A program made the translations under genes and the position numbers. Shown in pieces: positions 62,851 to 64,000 of a DNA stretch of 64,000 nucleotides. Source of the stretch: Pelagibacterium xiamenense (lineage in GTDB: Bacteria > Pseudomonadota > Alphaproteobacteria > Rhizobiales > Devosiaceae); the NCBI RefSeq assembly GCF_021166475.1, contig NZ_JAJOYS010000003.1:62001-126000 (forward strand), in the 5' to 3' direction. Each line of letters opens with the position of its first letter. The first letter of the stretch is position 1. The notes under the pieces were generated by a model. The model made no database searches. It was not told the DNA's origin and saw only the letters and a program-made list of their open reading frames with translations.

Positions 62851-64000
62851 CGCGAGATCCCGCCCGCAAGGTCGGCCTCCAATCCTTCCATGTCTTCAAA
62901 CCCGACGTGGACGCGGAATAGGTTGCCGGTTTCCGTCCAGGGCACTGCGGTCCGGATGTTGGCCGGCCTGGACGGCAAGATCAGGCTTTCGAACCCGCCC
63001 CACGAATAGCCCATCCCGAACAGCGACAATTCATCGACAAAAGCTGCGATCGCGGCGCGTGGAGCAGGGGGCAGAACGAAAGAGAAAAGGCTGCCCGAGC
63101 CGGAGAAATCCCGCGCGAACAGCGCATGATCCGGATGCGAGGAAAGCGCCGGATGCAGCACTGCCGAGACGCCTTCCTGGGCTTCGAGCCATCGCGCGAG
63201 CTCCAGCGCCCGGTCCCGATGCTCGGCCATCCGCACGGCCAGCGTACGCATGCCGCGCGTCGTGAGATAGGTATCGTCGGGTGAGGCCGTGATGCCGAGG
63301 CTGCGGTGCGTTTTCTTCAAATTGGGCAAAGCGCGCGCGTTGGCCGAAACCGTGCCGAGCATCACGTCCGAATGCCCGACGAACATTTTGGTGCCCGAAT
63401 GAATCACAATGTCGGCGCCAAGAGCCAGTGGCCGGTAGAACAGAGGCGTGGCCCAGCTGTTGTCGACCAGAGTTGTGATATCCATCCCCCGCAACGCTCC
63501 TGTGATCGCGGGGATATCCTGGATCTCGAACGTCAACGAACCGGGGCTTTCAAGAAATACGGCACGTGTCGTGTCGCTCACTATTTCCGCAATTCCGGCG
63601 CCCATCCGGGGATCGAAAAAACGTGCGGAAACGCCCAGACGTTTGAGCACGGTATCGGCGAGGTCGCGTGTCGGCTGGTAAACGCTGTCGGTGATCAGCA
63701 CCTCGTCGCCCGCTGACAGGCAGCTAAGAAGCGCCGTTGAAATCGCTGCAACGCCTGAAGGCGCGAGGACGGTACCTTCGGCACCCTCAAGTTGCGAAAC
63801 AATGTCCTCGAGCCCTGTTGTAAGCGGCGTGCCCTGACGGCCGTACCGGTATCGGATCGAATTGTCTTCAAGCGCGTCCAGTGTTTCGAAAACGACGGTA
63901 CTGCCGCGATAAACCGGAGTATTGACGAACCCTGCCTGGTCCGACGGCACGCGGCCGGCATGGGTCAGAAGTGTTTCGATACCGGCGGGGTACGGCGGCT
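62826..64000 (-). CDS. metC: Cystathionine beta-lyase, 5' end outside window
   Basis: Converts cystathionine to homocysteine in methionine synthesis. About 390 residues are visible and the frame continues past the right edge (ETLLTHAGRVPSDQAGFVNTPVYRGSTVVF), so the GTG at 63950 is not the start. IRYRYGRQGTPLTTGLE, the PLP-binding Lys in HSGTKMFVGHSDVMLG, and WGGFESLILP are typical of MetC rather than cystathionine gamma-synthase. It overlaps the convergent PAP2 gene. Confidence 0.92.
   Translation of the reverse strand, partial: PPYPAGIETLLTHAGRVPSDQAGFVNTPVYRGSTVVFETLDALEDNSIRYRYGRQGTPLTTGLEDIVSQLEGAEGTVLAPSGVAAISTALLSCLSAGDEVLITDSVYQPTRDLADTVLKRLGVSARFFDPRMGAGIAEIVSDTTRAVFLESPGSLTFEIQDIPAITGALRGMDITTLVDNSWATPLFYRPLALGADIVIHSGTKMFVGHSDVMLGTVSANARALPNLKKTHRSLGITASPDDTYLTTRGMRTLAVRMAEHRDRALELARWLEAQEGVSAVLHPALSSHPDHALFARDFSGSGSLFSFVLPPAPRAAIAAFVDELSLFGMGYSWGGFESLILPSRPANIRTAVPWTETGNLFRVHVGFEDMEGLEADLAGGISRYFKAAGM

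Overview
The window is chromosomal DNA of a high-GC alphaproteobacterium of the order Hyphomicrobiales. A Devosia/Pelagibacterium-like member of the Devosiaceae is my best guess, but that is inference only. The gene orders (rplM-rpsI; fabD-fabG-acpP-fabF-mltG-yicC-gmk; rsmA-pdxA-surA-lptD-lptG-lptF; aminotransferase-hom-glpX-recJ), the heme A synthase CtaA and an NDUFS4-type complex I accessory subunit all point to this group. Nearly all of the sequence is ordinary, densely packed housekeeping DNA. I see no phage, insertion sequence, integrase or CRISPR array.

Layout. 1-4.8 kb: the end of a polysaccharide deacetylase, a DUF2842 membrane protein, ctaA, rplM-rpsI and an ABC-2 exporter. 4.9-11.3 kb: fatty-acid synthesis (fabD, fabG, acpP, fabF), then mltG, yicC and gmk. 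11.3-18.7 kb, minus strand: rsmA-pdxA-surA-lptD-lptG-lptF, linking rRNA modification, vitamin B6 synthesis and outer-membrane/LPS assembly. 19-25.6 kb: pepA-holC-yitT, a cupin, a DUF4344 metallopeptidase, an odd tRNA-Cys, an ABC-F ATPase and ndk. 25.7-29.6 kb: a CopB-type copper ATPase, a GFA protein and a glycosyltransferase. 29.8-40.1 kb: argC, an alanine/LL-DAP-type aminotransferase, hom, glpX, a lipoprotein, recJ, an SDR, a STAS protein and an M20 peptidase. 40.3-50.8 kb: small accessory genes (RibD-like reductase, SRPBCC, winged-helix regulator with a Vgb-like protein, GNAT, methyltransferase, glyoxalase, double cold-shock protein, Usp, ArfB, DUF305) and three tRNAs. 51.2-61.5 kb: an RNA helicase and a carbohydrate locus. 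61.5-64 kb: complex I subunit, tRNA-Pro, PAP2 phosphatase and a partial metC.

The carbohydrate locus (52.6-61.5 kb) is the most system-like accessory region. A GtsABC-type sugar importer (binding protein, two permeases, ATPase) is followed by two successive pairs, each a TIM-barrel sugar isomerase/epimerase plus a Gfo/Idh/MocA oxidoreductase. There is no glycoside hydrolase and no local regulator. LacI-like palindromes lie over two separate promoters. This composition fits uptake followed by oxidative (3-keto) processing of a glycoside or unusual sugar.

Other points worth attention: homoserine dehydrogenase carries a fused N-terminal helix-turn-helix-like domain, with a 9-bp inverted repeat abutting its start codon; the tRNA-Cys gene has an 8-nt anticodon loop and a shortened D-loop; three convergent gene pairs end in one shared CTAG tetranucleotide; and a ~45-bp palindromic intergenic repeat occurs three times.
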